A DNA stretch of 64,000 bases from Terriglobales bacterium (GTDB lineage Bacteria > Acidobacteriota > Terriglobia > Terriglobales > Acidobacteriaceae), in the NCBI GenBank assembly GCA_025934735.1, contig JAICWP010000010.1:1-64000 (forward strand). Direction: 5' to 3'. The notes beneath the pieces are model-generated. The model saw only the letters and a program-made list of their open reading frames with translations, ran no database searches and had not been told where the DNA came from. A program made the translations under genes and the position numbers. This document shows, in pieces, positions 62,884-64,000 of this stretch. How positions within the stretch are numbered: the first letter of the stretch is position 1; each line of letters starts with the position of its first letter.

Positions 62884-63949
62884 AACCGTATGCCGTCATC
62901 ATTCCCATGTAGGCCACCACAAACATGGCCGCTCCCGTAACCAGGCGCTGGGTGCGCTTGGTGCCGTCAAGAAAAGGCACCAGCAGCCATATGAGGCCGG
63001 CCAGGGAAAATGTCAGGATGCCCACCACCTCGCCGTCCAGCAGGCCCAGCTTGGCGGGAATGAGTTTCAAAGTCTGGAACATGAACAGGAAGTACCACTC
63101 CGGCTTGATGCCGGCGGGCGCGGGCGCAAAGGGATCAGCCTTGGTTCCCAGTCCCCAGGGCGAGAACGCCGCCAGGGCGCCGAGCACGCCAAGCGCGATG
63201 TACCAGGCCATCAGTTCGCGCAGCAGAAAGCTGGGAAAGAAGCGCATCTCCCGCTTCTCCTGCGGCAACTCGCGCCATTCAGGCTCAATACGCGCGGGCA
63301 CGCTGATGCCGAAACGCTGGATCAGCAGCAGGTGTACGCCGACCAGCAAGGTGGTCAGCCCGGGCAGGACTGCCACATGGAAACCGAAGAAGCGGCTGAG
63401 CGTGGCCCCGGTCACCTCTTCGCCGCCGCGCAGGAAGATCATGGTGCGATGGCCGACGAAGGGCACCTGGCCGGCGATGTCGGTGCCTACCTTGGTGGCA
63501 AAGAAGGCGAGCGTGTTCCAGGGCAGCAGATAGCCGCTGAACCCAAATCCCATGGCAAGGAAAAGCAGCAGCATGCCGCTGACCCAGGTGAGCTCCCGCG
63601 GCTTGCGGTAGGCGCGCAGGAAAACCACGCTGAACATGTGCAGAAAGGCGGTTAAGATCATCAGGTTGGCGGCCCAGGAATGCACTGAGCGCACCAACCA
63701 GCCGAACTTTACCTGGGTCATCAGGTACTGCACGCTCTCAAAGGCTTCGTTGGCGCTGGGCCGGTAATAGAGCAGAAGAAGAATGCCGGTACACACCTGC
63801 ACGCCAAACAGGAATAGCGTGATGCCGCCCAGAAAGTACCAATAAGAATAGCGATGAATGGGGACCGTCTTATGGCGCAAAGGAGCCAGCAGTTCATCCC
63901 AGCCGAAACGTTCATCCAGCCAGTTGCGGACACGGGCCAGAGGAGCCAT
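62870..63949 (-). CDS. Cytochrome b (bc/b6f-type complex), fused form
   Basis: This 359-residue membrane protein has the b6-like N-terminal part with haem ligand pairs in [19 protein letters not shown] (about residue 90-106) and [19 protein letters not shown] (about 190-208), including spacing of 14. A C-terminal subunit IV-like part holds [19 protein letters not shown], the PEW motif of the quinol site. It transfers electrons from quinol to the Rieske protein. The Rieske gene end is just upstream, at the window edge, and the multihaem c gene follows with an overlap. Confidence 0.94.
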   Translation of the reverse strand: MAPLARVRNWLDERFGWDELLAPLRHKTVPIHRYSYWYFLGGITLFLFGVQVCTGILLLLYYRPSANEAFESVQYLMTQVKFGWLVRSVHSWAANLMILTAFLHMFSVVFLRAYRKPRELTWVSGMLLLFLAMGFGFSGYLLPWNTLAFFATKVGTDIAGQVPFVGHRTMIFLRGGEEVTGATLSRFFGFHVAVLPGLTTLLVGVHLLLIQRFGISVPARIEPEWRELPQEKREMRFFPSFLLRELMAWYIALGVLGALAAFSPWGLGTKADPFAPAPAGIKPEWYFLFMFQTLKLIPAKLGLLDGEVVGILTFSLAGLIWLLVPFLDGTKRTQRLVTGAAMFVVAYMGMMTAYGYVAK

Positions 63950-64000
63950 CTATGCCTCCCGCCGGCGGCTGACGATAATTTCGTCGCCGCGGACATGCAC
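63950..64000 (-). CDS. Probable Rieske iron-sulfur protein, C-terminal end (partial)
   Basis: The last 16 residues (VHVRGDEIIVSRRREA) and a TAG are visible, immediately upstream of the cytochrome b gene. The beta-strand-plus-basic-tail ending and the position before cytochrome b suggest the Rieske protein. The cysteine/histidine cluster motifs lie outside the window, so this is inference from context. Confidence 0.55.
   Translation of the reverse strand: MHVRGDEIIVSRRREA

Overview
The window is GC-rich, densely coding bacterial chromosome. It has no phage, plasmid or insertion-sequence genes and no CRISPR array. The gene mix suggests an Acidobacteriota (Terriglobia-like) soil bacterium: a ferredoxin-like-domain DAHP synthase, a bacilliredoxin, a secretin fused to a cohesin-like domain, an ExeA-type ATPase fused to a TonB C-terminus, several PilZ proteins, and a cytochrome b / multihaem c / heme-copper oxidase cluster. 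This placement is inferred from family content, not from a marker tree.

Layout. 1-6 kb: end of an FtsX-type ABC permease, an SH3/TPR-like exported protein, an M16 peptidase pair (one catalytic, one non-catalytic) and threonine dehydratase. 6-10 kb: zinc ribbon, RNase J, a DUF4442 protein running into rnj, a LuxR-type HTH protein, a 49-residue membrane protein and a PRC-barrel protein with a textbook terminator. 10-16 kb: a secreted GH71/99-like glycosidase with a PKD domain, initiator tRNA-fMet, a periplasmic peroxiredoxin-like gene interrupted by an in-frame TGA, a long-chain acyl-CoA ligase and a PilZ protein. 16-20 kb: smpB, then a secretin gene and two pseudopilin genes. 20-31 kb: metabolism and repair (M29 aminopeptidase, SUMF1-fold protein, group II decarboxylase, ABM protein, family 5 uracil-DNA glycosylase, endonuclease IV, DAHP synthase, YVTN propeller, bacilliredoxin, MurB). 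31-43 kb: LeuRS, GMP synthase, a signal-peptide-bearing tail-fibre-like protein, an SDR and a methyltransferase. 43-48 kb: two PilZ proteins, a LuxR-type regulator with a degenerate receiver, the ExeA-TonB fusion and a CpsB-type phosphatase. 48-56 kb: hemerythrin, hydroxyacyl-CoA dehydrogenase, a three-gene TPR operon and UvrA. 56.7-64 kb: a respiratory block on the minus strand.

The main discovery candidate is the gene at 12845-13450. Its TGA (13184-13186) falls exactly where this peroxiredoxin family has its peroxidatic cysteine. It is followed at 13136-13168 by a 10-bp hairpin with a 13-nt loop, placed as a bacterial SECIS element would be. I read it as a periplasmic selenoprotein.

The second theme is short structured intergenic repeats. 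A roughly 46-bp double-hairpin element occurs in many copies in both orientations, and in two places it apparently supplies the TAG stop codon of the preceding gene. A 40-bp hairpin element accompanies it. There are also arrays of 45-, 84- and 108-bp tandem repeats. These repeats create many spurious reading frames and false upstream starts, which I have trimmed.
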